Part shown: piece by piece, positions 52,137 through 60,518 of the stretch | Numbering within the stretch: position 1 is the stretch's first letter | Layout: each line of letters starts with the position of its first letter | Source of the DNA: Hyphomicrobiales bacterium | GTDB taxonomy: Bacteria > Pseudomonadota > Alphaproteobacteria > Rhizobiales > Xanthobacteraceae | NCBI GenBank assembly: GCA_009377695.1 | Contig: WHTP01000001.1 | Coordinates: 1-64,000, forward strand | Direction of reading: 5' to 3' | Length of the DNA stretch: 64,000 bases | Position numbers and translations under genes: made by a program | Notes under the pieces: generated by a model | What the model saw: only the letters and a program-made list of their open reading frames with translations | Database searches by the model: none | Told to the model about the DNA's origin: nothing

Positions 52137-52221
52137 CTAGTGGTCCGATTCTAACATTCGCATCCCTTCTCAGCGGGCGACTTTGCGAATGTTAGAATCA
52201 AAGGGACTGCGGACGGACTAG
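52137..52221. repeat. CTAG-bounded hairpin element, copy 5
   Basis: The first 64 bases (52137-52200) are identical to 30287-30350, including both inner repeat arms. The right outer arm is altered (AAGGGACTGCGGACGGACTAG in place of the perfect complement) but still ends in CTAG. The last CTAG supplies the TAG stop of the cupin gene on the opposite strand, so an insertion probably set the present end of that protein. Confidence 0.78.
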
Positions 52222-52727
52222 CTATTCGCGCTTTGCTCGCGCAGCACCGGGTGGCCGATACCGAGCGGCTTGGCGTCGACCAGCACGAACGCCGCTCGCG
52301 CCACTTCAGTGCCGCGATTGACCCACGAATGATTGGTACCGCGCTGCACCAGGACGTCGCCGGCTTTGAGCTTCACCGTCGAGTTATCCATGTCCATGTT
52401 GAGTTCGCCCTGCATCACGATGACATAGTCGATGGTCTCGGTGCGGTGCATGCGGCCGGGATTGCCGGGCGGAAAGGTGATGACGCAGAAGCGTGTGCCG
52501 TTCGGCGGCGGCGGCGTGCCGAGGATGCGCGCACCGAGATCCTCGACGTTCTCGCCGATCGGCATCTCGGCGGGCGCGCCTTCGGTGATCCAGATCAGGG
52601 TCGACTGTGCGCCCGACGCGCCGCCTTTGTGGTTGGTCGCGGGACCGTCCATGATCGTCTTGGCGACATTGTTGTCATCATGACCGGTCACGACTCTACG
52701 GATCGGCGAAAATGGTTCTGTGTTCAT
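52218..52727 (-). CDS. Cupin-fold protein
   Basis: A 169-residue protein (a longer start at 52781 is possible). The cupin core reads GRMHRTETIDYVIVMQGELN, then VKLKAGDVLVQRGTNHSWVN, giving the first motif with one His/Glu set and the second with the late His, enough for a metal site. Small cupins of this type occur beside aromatic and carboxylate degradation genes. Its stop codon lies in a CTAG repeat element. Confidence 0.82.
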   Translation of the reverse strand: MNTEPFSPIRRVVTGHDDNNVAKTIMDGPATNHKGGASGAQSTLIWITEGAPAEMPIGENVEDLGARILGTPPPPNGTRFCVITFPPGNPGRMHRTETIDYVIVMQGELNMDMDNSTVKLKAGDVLVQRGTNHSWVNRGTEVARAAFVLVDAKPLGIGHPVLREQSANS

Positions 52728-52891
52728 CCCTTGAAGCCTGTTGTTTGACCAAGTTGGGCGGTGGGAGAGCATCGGTGCCATAGCGCGGCCGCCGTGTCAC
52801 CGTGTGATCACGTCACCCTGTGGCGATATTCCCCGTTGTGGCCGGATGGCCGTTTGCGGCAGTCTTGGCTGGATAACGAGTGGAGGAAACA

Positions 52892-53869
52892 ATGCTCAAG
52901 CGTACGTTCGTCGCCATGGTCGCCGTCTTGGCGATGATGACCGGCATCTTCGCATCGGCCGCGCAGGCGCAGGACAAGCTTAAGGTTGCGATCTCGCAGC
53001 GCGGCTTCTGGGACAGTTCATTCCTGGAGTTCGCTCAGAGGGAGGGCATGCTCAAGAAAGCGGGTCTCGACGTCGAATTCTTCTATACCGAAGGGGGCGG
53101 GCAGACGTTGCAGGTCATCACCTCAGGCAGCGTTGACGTCGCGATGTCGAACGGGCTTCTCGGCACCATCGGCGCGTATTCCAAGAAGGCGCCAATCCGC
53201 GTGATCTCCGCGCAAATGACAGGGGCGAACGAAATCTACTGGTATGTGCGCGCCGAGAGCAAGATTCGCAGCCTCAAGGATGCCACCGAGAAGAACACCA
53301 TCGCGTTCTCCTCGCCGGGGTCGTCGTCAAACCTGATCCTGCTTGAGCTGCTCAACCAGGCCGGCTCGAAGGCGCGGCCGACCGCGACGGGTGGCCTGCC
53401 CGGCACACTCACCAGCGTGATGACCGGCCAAATCGACATCGGTTGGGCAGCACCGCCATTCGCGCTGCGCGAATTGCAGGACAAGAAGATCATCATCGTC
53501 GCGCGCGCGCGCGCCGCGACCGAGCTGCGCAACCAGACGATCCGCGTCAACCTCGCCAACCTCAACTCGCTCAAGACCAAACGCGACGCGATCACCCGTC
53601 TGATGCGGGTCTATCACGAAGCGATCGAGTGGTCGTACTCAAATCCGCGGGCGATCGAATATTTCGCCGAGTTCGCCAAGGTCCCGACCGGCATTGCAGC
53701 CCAGGCAGTGAAGGAGTTCTTCCCGAAGGAAGCATTGCAGATCGGCGAGATCCGCGATCTCGATCGCACTTTGCGCGATGCGGCGCAGTACAAGTTCACG
53801 GCCAAGCAGCTCACGCCGCAGGACGTCGCCGGACTGTTCGACATCCTCTACAAGCCGCCGGCGAAATAA
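52892..53869 (+). CDS. SsuA/THI5-like ABC substrate-binding protein (orphan)
   Basis: A 325-residue type II binding protein; GGAGG lies 5 nt before the ATG. The signal peptide MVAVLAMMTGIFASAAQA is clear. The mature protein has VAISQRGFWDSSFLEFAQRE, EFFYTEGGGQTLQVITSGSV and GQIDIGWAAPPFALRELQ, the pattern of NMT1/nitrate-taurine binding proteins. No permease or ATPase follows; the next gene is a class II aldolase. The ligand is unknown. Confidence 0.9.
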   Translation: MLKRTFVAMVAVLAMMTGIFASAAQAQDKLKVAISQRGFWDSSFLEFAQREGMLKKAGLDVEFFYTEGGGQTLQVITSGSVDVAMSNGLLGTIGAYSKKAPIRVISAQMTGANEIYWYVRAESKIRSLKDATEKNTIAFSSPGSSSNLILLELLNQAGSKARPTATGGLPGTLTSVMTGQIDIGWAAPPFALRELQDKKIIIVARARAATELRNQTIRVNLANLNSLKTKRDAITRLMRVYHEAIEWSYSNPRAIEYFAEFAKVPTGIAAQAVKEFFPKEALQIGEIRDLDRTLRDAAQYKFTAKQLTPQDVAGLFDILYKPPAK

Positions 53870-53896
53870 CGCATCGGCTCTCGTCTTCCGCTCGTC

Positions 53897-53959
53897 CCCG
53901 CGCAAGCGGGACCCAGAAGCGAAGTGAGAAAAATACCGGATTCCCGCCTTTGCGGGAAT
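53897..53959. repeat. Double-hairpin intergenic repeat
   Basis: CCCGC-GCAA-GCGGG (53897-53910) and ATTCCCGC-CTTT-GCGGGAAT (53940-53959) are perfect small hairpins separated by about 29 bp. This combination resembles the dispersed intergenic repeats of Bradyrhizobium-like genomes. It lies between the binding-protein and aldolase genes and may also end transcription. Confidence 0.55.
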
Positions 53960-54021
53960 GAGCGGAGGCTTTTGCCGAATCGCGGTAAGAACTGCCCGGC
54001 GAATCGAAAGGACCTTCACAT

Positions 54022-54834
54022 ATGCCCACCGCCGTCGACGACATCTGCTACGAGCTTGCGCTCGCCAACCGCATCATCGCCCACGAGGGTGTGCTCGACG
54101 GGTTCGGCCATGTCAGCGCGCGCCATCCGTTGAAGCCCGATCACTATCTGCTGTCGCGCTCGCGCAGCCCGGAGCTGGTCGAGCCCGGCGACATCCTCGA
54201 GCTCGACATCGATTCCAACGTGGTCACGCCCGGCAACATCCTGCCGTATGGCGAATGCGTGATCCACGGCGAGATCTTCCGCGCCCGGCCGGACGTGCTG
54301 GCGGTCGTGCATCATCATTCGCCGGCGGTCCTGCCGTTCTGCCTCACGGACTTGAAGCTCGTGCCGATCAACGGCCTAGGCTCGGTCATCGGCGCCGAAG
54401 TGCCGTCCTGGGACAGTGCCGATGAATTCGGCGACACACCCATGGTGCTGACCACGAACGAGCAGGGCGCATCGCTCGCCCGCGCGCTCGGGCCGCATGC
54501 GATGGTGCTGATGCGCCGCCACGGCGCGACCGTGGTGGGCGCCTCGCTCAAGGAGGTCGTGTTCCGCTCGATCATGTCCCATCGCAATGCAGAGCTGCTG
54601 TTGCGCGCGCATATGGTGGGCAAGGTGACGCCGCTCAGTGCCGGCGAGGCGAAGCTTGCGCATGATTATTCGCTGCAGGCGCGTCCGCTCGGCCGGGCCT
54701 GGGAATATTGGGCGACGCGATTGACCAAAGCGGGCGAGCTGCCGCCGCGCAGCAAGACGCTGGTGGGTGGGAAGGGGAGCCGCACGTCAGCGAGCAAGCC
54801 GAAGGCAAAGAAGAAAGCCAAGCGCCGTCGTTAA
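54022..54834 (+). CDS. Class II aldolase/adducin-domain protein
   Basis: A 270-residue protein with the fold of fuculose-phosphate-aldolase-type enzymes. The zinc ligands appear as VVHHHSPAVLPFC (HH pair) and the later RRHGATVVGASLKEV His; the N-terminal LANRIIAHEGVLDGFGHVSA and SRSRSPELVEPGDILELD are typical. The tail of 30 residues is Lys/Arg-rich. Likely cleaves or decarboxylates a short hydroxy acid; the substrate is unknown. It follows the orphan binding protein by about 150 bp. Confidence 0.86.
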   Translation: MPTAVDDICYELALANRIIAHEGVLDGFGHVSARHPLKPDHYLLSRSRSPELVEPGDILELDIDSNVVTPGNILPYGECVIHGEIFRARPDVLAVVHHHSPAVLPFCLTDLKLVPINGLGSVIGAEVPSWDSADEFGDTPMVLTTNEQGASLARALGPHAMVLMRRHGATVVGASLKEVVFRSIMSHRNAELLLRAHMVGKVTPLSAGEAKLAHDYSLQARPLGRAWEYWATRLTKAGELPPRSKTLVGGKGSRTSASKPKAKKKAKRRR

Positions 54835-54877
54835 TGCGCCGCTCTCCCCTTGCGTTAGGGCGCGTGTTTTGTGCGCG

Positions 54878-55138
54878 TCAAATTTGGCCCGGCTGCCGCT
54901 TGTCAAACAAGCCCAAGTGCTTTTGGCTGGCTTCCGGCATGTCCGGAACGCTGATCGTGCGGCCCATGAACGTGGCCCATGGCTTCTCTGAGACGGGCTG
55001 TGCGCTGACAAATTTCCAGAATTGCCGCTCAGTCATGACAATTTCTGTGACGCCGTGATCCAGTATCCAGTTTTGCAACACCGACAAGCGGATCTGATCG
55101 CGTTCGGCGAACATCGCGTCGGGAATGGACTTTTTCAT
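54878..55138 (-). CDS. Small protein of unknown function (86 residues)
   Basis: From the ATG at 55138 (a GTG 27 bp earlier is an alternative) the product begins MKKSIPDAMFAERDQIRLSV. It continues as a compact sequence with two tryptophans near the middle and the segment TEIVMTERQFWKFVSAQPVS. Its amino acid mix and lack of repeats suggest a real protein, but the family is not recognised. It converges with the class II aldolase gene, 43 bp away. Confidence 0.5.
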   Translation of the reverse strand: MKKSIPDAMFAERDQIRLSVLQNWILDHGVTEIVMTERQFWKFVSAQPVSEKPWATFMGRTISVPDMPEASQKHLGLFDKRQPGQI

Positions 55139-55209
55139 AAGCTCAGACCTGAATTGGCCCGCCACGCCCGCGCCTCACGAGAAGAAGAGTCGAATCGGCA
55201 GAACGAGGC

Positions 55210-55470
55210 CTAACCGGCGACCGGCAGCTCAACGAGCGTGTTGCGGCATTCGACACTGTCGTAAATGCTGACCTGAACGACCGGGTGGCCGGTCTTGATC
55301 GCAAGTCCAACCACTTCGGCAGATTCAGCGGTCTCGTAGGAACCCTTCGTTTGACGATCGACTTGGAGTAGGTACCGGCCGATCTCGGTTCGCTTGCGCT
55401 GAGAAGCGGGCTGGTCGATCACCGGGGCGGGCTCGGCTGCCTCGCGCAGTTTCATGACTCGCGTAGCCAT
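55210..55470 (-). CDS. Small protein of unknown function (86 residues, second)
   Basis: The product begins MATRVMKLREAAEPAPVIDQ and has an ordered C-terminal half, YLLQVDRQTKGSYETAESAE, then VVGLAIKTGHPVVQVSIYDS, that reads like a small alpha/beta domain. No signal peptide, no strong ribosome site. Same strand as the 86-residue neighbour, 71 bp upstream of it. Function unknown. Confidence 0.5.
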   Translation of the reverse strand: MATRVMKLREAAEPAPVIDQPASQRKRTEIGRYLLQVDRQTKGSYETAESAEVVGLAIKTGHPVVQVSIYDSVECRNTLVELPVAG

Positions 55471-55655
55471 TTGGGGGTGCTTCTTTCTGGGGGTTAGTCT
55501 TTGAATATAGGTGCTGCGGCCTTAAGAAGCTATGAGCGCGAAAGAATATTCTTCAATCAAAGCGGGCACGTTGAACAGGCCGAATATAGCCTACTTCCGT
55601 CTCTGATCTCGCGCGGCTTCCGATTTGAGAGCGGACTGGGTTGCTACTTGGGTTG

Positions 55656-55895
55656 CTATTGCCGCGGGATATTGGCGGCCTTCACCAGCGCAAGCGCCGT
55701 GCCTACGTCCTCGCGGAAGTATTTCGCGAACGCATCGACGGTCATCGGCAAGGGCTCGACGCCGAGCTTGGCAAGCCGCGCCTGCACGTCGGGCGCCTTG
55801 ATCGCCTTCGCGGGCAGGAAGTCCGCTGTAGAACGGACAGATCGCGACGAGCTTTCCGTGATTGATCAGCGGCACCGAATGCGCCCAGCTTGGCG
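55656..55895 (-). pseudogene. Bug/TctC-type binding protein remnant
   Basis: The minus strand carries two pieces of a Bug protein. VPLINHGKLVAI matches the segment before the hinge, and AKAIKAPDVQARLAKLGVEP with PMTVDAFAKYF matches the C-terminus, ending VKAANIPRQ and a stop. Between them the frame changes and about 40 residues are missing; the N-terminal two thirds are absent. A dead relic of a fourth Bug gene in the window. Confidence 0.6.
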
Positions 55896-55994
55896 TGCGT
55901 GGTTGCCGCCGCCGGTGCGAGCCCTCATCGCTTCCTCCCTGATTTCGACAGCAGTTTGCTTTTTTTAAAGCATACTGAATCGCAAGATCAGGCC

Positions 55995-56015
55995 AAAGTG
56001 GTTCGGTGCCACTTT
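55995..56015. repeat. Perfect hairpin in gene-free stretch
   Basis: AAAGTGG pairs with CCACTTT around the loop TTCGGTG. It lies between a dead Bug gene and a 38-residue gene. Purpose unknown; may be a relic of a palindromic repeat. Confidence 0.4.
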
Positions 56016-56035
56016 GAGCGAGAAGGCCGCGCATG

Positions 56036-56065
56036 TCGGACACTAGCGGCTCGGACACTAGCGGC
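56036..56065. repeat. 15-bp tandem duplication
   Basis: TCGGACACTAGCGGC occurs twice in direct tandem. GGACACTAG is also the right end of hairpin element copy 4, so the duplication may mark an old element end. It lies immediately downstream of a 38-residue gene on the opposite strand. Confidence 0.5.
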
Positions 56066-56068
56066 AGA

Positions 56069-56185
56069 TCACTCCTCCGGCACGAACGGATATTTCCGGC
56101 GGGCCGCTTGCCGCGCTTGCAGCGCTTCGTTGAAGGCGTCATTTATCCGCGCGATGAATTGGGCGATCTTGATGATCAGTGCCAT
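56069..56185 (-). CDS. 38-residue protein of the rhizobial short-ORF type
   Basis: The product begins MALIIKIAQFIARINDAFNE and continues with 18 residues ending RRKYPFVPEE. An amphipathic helix followed by basic residues and a Tyr-Pro-Phe end recalls tiny proteins abundant in rhizobia, whose role is not known. GGAG lies about 10 nt before the ATG. It is short enough that chance cannot be excluded, but the composition is protein-like. Confidence 0.5.
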   Translation of the reverse strand: MALIIKIAQFIARINDAFNEALQARQAARRKYPFVPEE

Positions 56186-56344
56186 GGTGATTCACTCCAA
56201 GTACCTGTGATCCCCAGGCGCCTCCGATTCGTTTCTTGTTGTTGGCCGGTTGAGTATTGGCTGATCGTGTCGGCGTTATGACCCCGCCACGCTCATTTTG
56301 TGCGTGCAGGAGGCGAATTGGTTCAACATAAAATGCGACATCTT

Positions 56345-57274
56345 CTAAAATGCCATATTCGGAAGTCGCGCCGAGAATAATGCGGCGGGCATGGCGGAAT
56401 CGTCCGCATCGGTGACAAGAACAAGGCTGATAACATTGTTGTCAACGCGCGCGGCGACGCCTTCCACCTTGTGGCACTCGTCGATCGGCTCAAGCGATAG
56501 AGCCTCGTTATTGCAGGCCACAATGCCTATGGCGGCACCAAGGCAGGCGCCGTCGTTGTAGGTGTCCTCGGTGTCTTCGGCGACCGCGGTGAACACCATG
56601 CGGCCGTCCGGTAGGCTTGCGCCATCGGTGAAGCTCAAGGGAACGCCATCGATGTGACCGAGATCGATCGGATCGATCGCTATCGGCGCGATCGCTCCGA
56701 CCGAATCGTCGTTCGCAAGCGCGTAGAGGAATGCGGTTAATGAATAGTGAACGATCGCGTTCTGCGGATGACTTTTGTTCGCGCGCTGCAGCAGGCGCAG
56801 CTTGTCGCCGATCACTACGGCGCTTTCGATGTTCAGTGCCGGAATGTGTTGAGCGAGGTGGTCGAACATGCGCGAGATATCGACGACGCGAGGCGCGCCG
56901 GCGGTCGCGCCGTCTTCGTCTAGTTGAAGCAGCGCACCGCGGCGGCGATTGCGCTCCGAGCCGGACCCGAGCGCCAGCAGCGCACCGTTCCTGTAAGTTC
57001 CGAACGAAGGAAGCCGCACGATCGCTTCGAGATCCGGCTTCTGCTTCTTGCGTGCGGCTTTCGTCGCCGGGAGCGCGCCATCGAACAGCCGGATCAGGCG
57101 GCCAGGCGTGCTATCCGTCGCGCTGAAGACGCCGAGATGCAGCTCGTCGTCGGCCACGACATAGATGAACGAGCCCGTGCAGGCGAGGCCGCTCGCGGCA
57201 CTGAGGTGGCGCGGCGTTGTTGCGTCGCCGGTGTCGGCCAGATCGAGCTCGCGGATTTTGGTGAGTCGTATCAT
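56345..57274 (-). CDS. DUF6929-like beta-propeller-type protein
   Basis: A 309-residue protein from ATG 57274. No signal peptide. Regularly spaced strand pairs (GSFIYVVADDELHLGVF, GALLALGSGSERNRRRGALL, DGRMVFTAVAEDTED) suggest a beta-propeller. I recall DUF6929 as the family, but this is memory, not a search. It diverges from a Bug gene. Function unknown. Confidence 0.65.
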   Translation of the reverse strand: MIRLTKIRELDLADTGDATTPRHLSAASGLACTGSFIYVVADDELHLGVFSATDSTPGRLIRLFDGALPATKAARKKQKPDLEAIVRLPSFGTYRNGALLALGSGSERNRRRGALLQLDEDGATAGAPRVVDISRMFDHLAQHIPALNIESAVVIGDKLRLLQRANKSHPQNAIVHYSLTAFLYALANDDSVGAIAPIAIDPIDLGHIDGVPLSFTDGASLPDGRMVFTAVAEDTEDTYNDGACLGAAIGIVACNNEALSLEPIDECHKVEGVAARVDNNVISLVLVTDADDSAMPAALFSARLPNMAF

Positions 57275-57363
57275 TGGGGGCGTCGAAGGCAACTTGCCAA
57301 GCTTGCGCCGGTTGCTGCGACCCCGGATAGTATCGCAGAATGAAAAGTGAGGGAGGGCGTCGC

Positions 57364-58410
57364 ATGACGATCCGCGGGACGGCGGCTATGCTGCTGGGCT
57401 TCCTCGCGCTTGGCGCATCCGCGCAGGCGCAGGAATCCGTCGCCGAATTCTACAAGGGTAAGCAAATCAGGATCATTGTCGGCTCGGCGGCGGGCGGCGG
57501 CTTCGATCTCTACGCCCGCTATGTCGCCCGCCACCTCGGCAAGCACGTCCCGGGCAATCCAGGTTTCATCGTTCAGAACATGCCAGGCGCCGGCGGCCTT
57601 GTCGCGTCTAATCACATGTATACCCGCGCCCCGAAGGATGGGCTCACCATCGCCATCCTGCAGGGGCCTCTCACCTATGCACAGATCGGCAAGTCGCCTA
57701 ACGTGCAGTTCGATATGCGCGCCTTCGGCTGGCTCGGCAGCGCCAACATCACATCGAACACCTGCGTGTTTTCCAAGCGTGCAGGCGTTGCGACGGCCAA
57801 TGACCTGCTGACCAAGAGTGTCGTCATCGGCGGGACCGGCGGTTCGACCGACTTCGTGCCGAACCTGTTGAACGCGCTGATCAGGACGAAGTTCAACATC
57901 GTGAAGGGCTACAAGTCGACCAGCAGCGTCCTACCCGCCATTGAACGCGGCGAGGTGGACGGGCTGTGCGGCTGGGGCTGGGACAGCGCGCGCGTGAACG
58001 GGCGCGACTATTTCGCGCGCGGCGTGATTTCGGTCGGCCTCGAGTGCGCGAATGAACGCAATCCCGAGCTGGCGGCCCGCGGTGTGCCGTTCCTGATGGA
58101 CCTGACCAAGGACGAGGAGACCAAGAAGGTTCTGAGCTTCCTGTTCAGCTATCTCGTCTTCATTCGGCCGTTCGTGGCGCCGCCGGGAATTCCCACCGAC
58201 CGGCTGAAAGCGTTGCAAGATGCCTTCGCCGCGACATTGAAAGATCCCGAGCTGCTCGCGGAAGCCAAACGTGGCGGCGTCGAGATCCGTTACGCGTCGC
58301 CGGCGCGCGTGATGGGCGCGCTCAACGACATCTTCGACGCGCCGGAGGCAATCCAGATTCGCGCACTCGAAGAGCTGCGCAAGGCCGGCTGGGAAGGGCT
58401 GCGGCGTTAG
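57364..58410 (+). CDS. Bug-like solute-binding protein, long variant
   Basis: A 348-residue periplasmic protein; ATG preceded by GAGGG. The signal peptide ends LALGASAQA. The core reads KGKQIRIIVGSAAGGGFDLY and NPGFIVQNMPGAGGLVASNH, then DGLTIAILQG, as in the TctC family but with a longer C-terminal part and the Cys-bearing stretch VDGLCGWGWDSA. Closely similar in plan to the gene at 59439-60485, so the two are paralogues in one window. No TctAB genes are present; the ligand is unknown. Confidence 0.9.
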   Translation: MTIRGTAAMLLGFLALGASAQAQESVAEFYKGKQIRIIVGSAAGGGFDLYARYVARHLGKHVPGNPGFIVQNMPGAGGLVASNHMYTRAPKDGLTIAILQGPLTYAQIGKSPNVQFDMRAFGWLGSANITSNTCVFSKRAGVATANDLLTKSVVIGGTGGSTDFVPNLLNALIRTKFNIVKGYKSTSSVLPAIERGEVDGLCGWGWDSARVNGRDYFARGVISVGLECANERNPELAARGVPFLMDLTKDEETKKVLSFLFSYLVFIRPFVAPPGIPTDRLKALQDAFAATLKDPELLAEAKRGGVEIRYASPARVMGALNDIFDAPEAIQIRALEELRKAGWEGLRR

Positions 58411-58636
58411 GCTATCGTTGCAAGAAGCGCATCGAATGGCGCGGCGCGTGCGATTTTGCGCGCGCTCAAAGACGGGACGCGTCGCCAAGGCGGTGGCGGT
58501 GGCCGCATCGAGTCGCAATGACATTGATATTCGAGACATGGGCGGCCATGTGACTCCGTGACGATGCAGCGAACTCGGCGAGGAACCGACTGGCTTCGCC
58601 GCACCGTCACGCTCCATTGATCGCAGGGTTCTAGAC

Positions 58637-59368
58637 ATGACGATCAAGTTGTTGGCGATTGCTCTTGCGATGCTCGCCGTGCCCCACGGAGCGGTGGCGC
58701 AGGAGGCGTCATGCGCCCGCGAGCGTGCGGCGATGATTGAGGCGATCCGCGCCCATGCGCAGCAGGACAAGACGGCACTGCCGCAGGGGATATCGGAAGA
58801 CGTGCTCAAGGTGATGGCAGCGATCGAGCGCCACCGCTTCATCCCGGATGGCAACTGCGCCGTCGGCTATGCCGACCGGCCAGTGTCGATCGGTCACCGG
58901 TCGACCATCTCGCAGCCGTTCATCGTCGCGCTGATGACGCATCTGGCCGAGGTCGCTCCCGACCACACCGTGCTCGAGATCGGCACTGGCTCAGGCTACC
59001 AGGCCGCGATCCTTGGGCGGCTCGCGAAACAGGTCTGCACCGTGGAACTGGTGGCGCCGCTCGCGGTCGGAGCCATGAAGGTGCTGGGCGATCTCGGGTA
59101 CGACAATGCGCGCGTGCGGGTTGGCGACGGCTATCAGGGCTGGCCCGAGTGCGGCCCGTTTGACTCGATCATCGTGACGGCGGCGATTGGGCACGTGCCG
59201 TCGCCACTGATCGACCAGCTCAAGGTGGGCGGACGGCTGGTGATGCCGCTCGGCCCGCCGGGCAACGTGCAATACCTCACCGTGATCGAGAAGACCGGCC
59301 CCGGCGAGACCAAGGGCCGCATCGTCATGCTGGTGCGCTTCGTGCCGTTCGTGCGCCCGAAGAATTGA
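58637..59368 (+). CDS. Exported isoaspartyl O-methyltransferase-like protein
   Basis: A 243-residue protein with a clear signal peptide (LLAIALAMLAVPHGAVAQ) followed by a PCMT-type SAM-dependent methyltransferase. It has GHRSTISQPFIVALMTHLAE (family motif), motif I VLEIGTGSGYQAAIL, then IIVTAAIGHVPSPLIDQL and LKVGGRLVMPLG. The repair enzyme is normally cytoplasmic; a secreted form would need SAM outside the cytoplasm, so its real role is unclear. A half hairpin element starts directly after its stop. Confidence 0.85.
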   Translation: MTIKLLAIALAMLAVPHGAVAQEASCARERAAMIEAIRAHAQQDKTALPQGISEDVLKVMAAIERHRFIPDGNCAVGYADRPVSIGHRSTISQPFIVALMTHLAEVAPDHTVLEIGTGSGYQAAILGRLAKQVCTVELVAPLAVGAMKVLGDLGYDNARVRVGDGYQGWPECGPFDSIIVTAAIGHVPSPLIDQLKVGGRLVMPLGPPGNVQYLTVIEKTGPGETKGRIVMLVRFVPFVRPKN

Positions 59369-59397
59369 CTAGCTCGTGTCCCGATTCCGAAGTTCGT
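59369..59397. repeat. Half copy of CTAG hairpin element
   Basis: CTAG one base after the stop codon, then GTCCCGATTCCGAAGTTCGT (59378-59397), which is identical to the right arm of copy 4 read in reverse complement. The matching opposite arm is absent, so this is a truncated element. Confidence 0.6.
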
Positions 59398-59438
59398 TCC
59401 ATTTCGCGGCGACCTTATGCGCGCAGCCCACGCTGGAC

Positions 59439-60485
59439 TTACCGCTTTGCGCCCGCGATCGCCTGCAGCGCCTTCTCGACGATGTGCTTCGGCGTGCCGT
59501 AAATTCTGTTGACCCGGGCCTGGACCTCCGCGCCTGACGAGGGCGCCAGCTCGTGGTTCGCCTTCACGAAATCCGCCTTCACCGCCTGGTCCTTCACCAT
59601 CGCATCGAAGCCGTTGCGCAGCGCTTCCAGCCGTTCGACGGGCACGTCAGGAGGCAGGACATAGGAGCGCGACATTACCAGGTGACCAAATAGGAACTCG
59701 ATCGCCTGCCGGTCGTCGTCGCTCTGCGCGATCTCCTGCGCCAGCGGCAGGTTCGGCAGGTTCGCATGCTTCGTCGGCCACTGCATCAGCGTGCTGATGG
59801 TCTTTTCCTTGACCCATTCCGGATGTTGCGACATGACCGACGACCATGACCAGCCGCAACGGCCGACCACTTCCGCCCGCTGCATGGCGAGCAGGATGCG
59901 CGGGCCGTCCTGGTAGCCGGGAATAACCTTGAACTTGGTCCCGAGCAGACTGTTGAAGGTAAGGGGCGCGAGCTCGGAATCCGCACCGGCGGAGGCGCCG
60001 ACGATCAGCTCCTTCTGCATTGCCTCTTTGATCGTCTTCAGGCCTGACGTGTGCCAGGCCACGCAGACATGGACCTCGCTGTTGAGATTGCCGATCCAAC
60101 GCAATGTGGTGGAATCATAGTCGGCACCGGTGAGGCCGAGCAGCGGCGCCTTGACCATGCCGCCCTGGACGGCGCCGATGGTCAGGCCGTCGCGCGGCGC
60201 GACCTTCGCGATGTAGCCGGCCGCGCGCAGCCCGCCGGCGCCCGGCATGTTCTGTACGACAAATGTCGGATTGCCCGGAACGAACCGCCCCAGGTGGCGG
60301 GCGAGCAGCCGCGCAAAGGTGTCGAAGCCGCCAGATGGCCCGGACGCAACCACGATCTTGACGGTCTGTCCGCGGAAGAAGTTTTCGACGGAGGATTGCG
60401 CCATAGCGGATGGCGCGGTGAGTATCATCGTGGTTAGTGCAGACAGCCAAAGTGTTCGTTCGAGGCGTTTCCTGGTCCCTGTCAT
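59439..60485 (-). CDS. Bug-like solute-binding protein, paralogue of 57364 gene
   Basis: A 348-residue precursor (start 60485; an ATG 27 bp earlier is possible). The signal peptide ends TAPSAMAQ. It shares GGFDTFARLLARHLGRFVPG, NPTFVVQNMPGAGGLRAAGY and a VVGRCGWSWSS motif with the gene at 57364. It is the last gene of the leftward cluster with the enolase-superfamily enzyme and the M24 protein, so its ligand is probably the substrate of those enzymes. Confidence 0.9.
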   Translation of the reverse strand: MTGTRKRLERTLWLSALTTMILTAPSAMAQSSVENFFRGQTVKIVVASGPSGGFDTFARLLARHLGRFVPGNPTFVVQNMPGAGGLRAAGYIAKVAPRDGLTIGAVQGGMVKAPLLGLTGADYDSTTLRWIGNLNSEVHVCVAWHTSGLKTIKEAMQKELIVGASAGADSELAPLTFNSLLGTKFKVIPGYQDGPRILLAMQRAEVVGRCGWSWSSVMSQHPEWVKEKTISTLMQWPTKHANLPNLPLAQEIAQSDDDRQAIEFLFGHLVMSRSYVLPPDVPVERLEALRNGFDAMVKDQAVKADFVKANHELAPSSGAEVQARVNRIYGTPKHIVEKALQAIAGAKR

Positions 60486-60518
60486 TTTCTTGTTCTCCGT
60501 CTCGGTTTGCACGTTCGT

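Noticed and set aside
49144-52140. 998-codon frame on the plus strand
   Set aside because: Shadow of the binding-protein and chemoreceptor genes, both clear on the minus strand.
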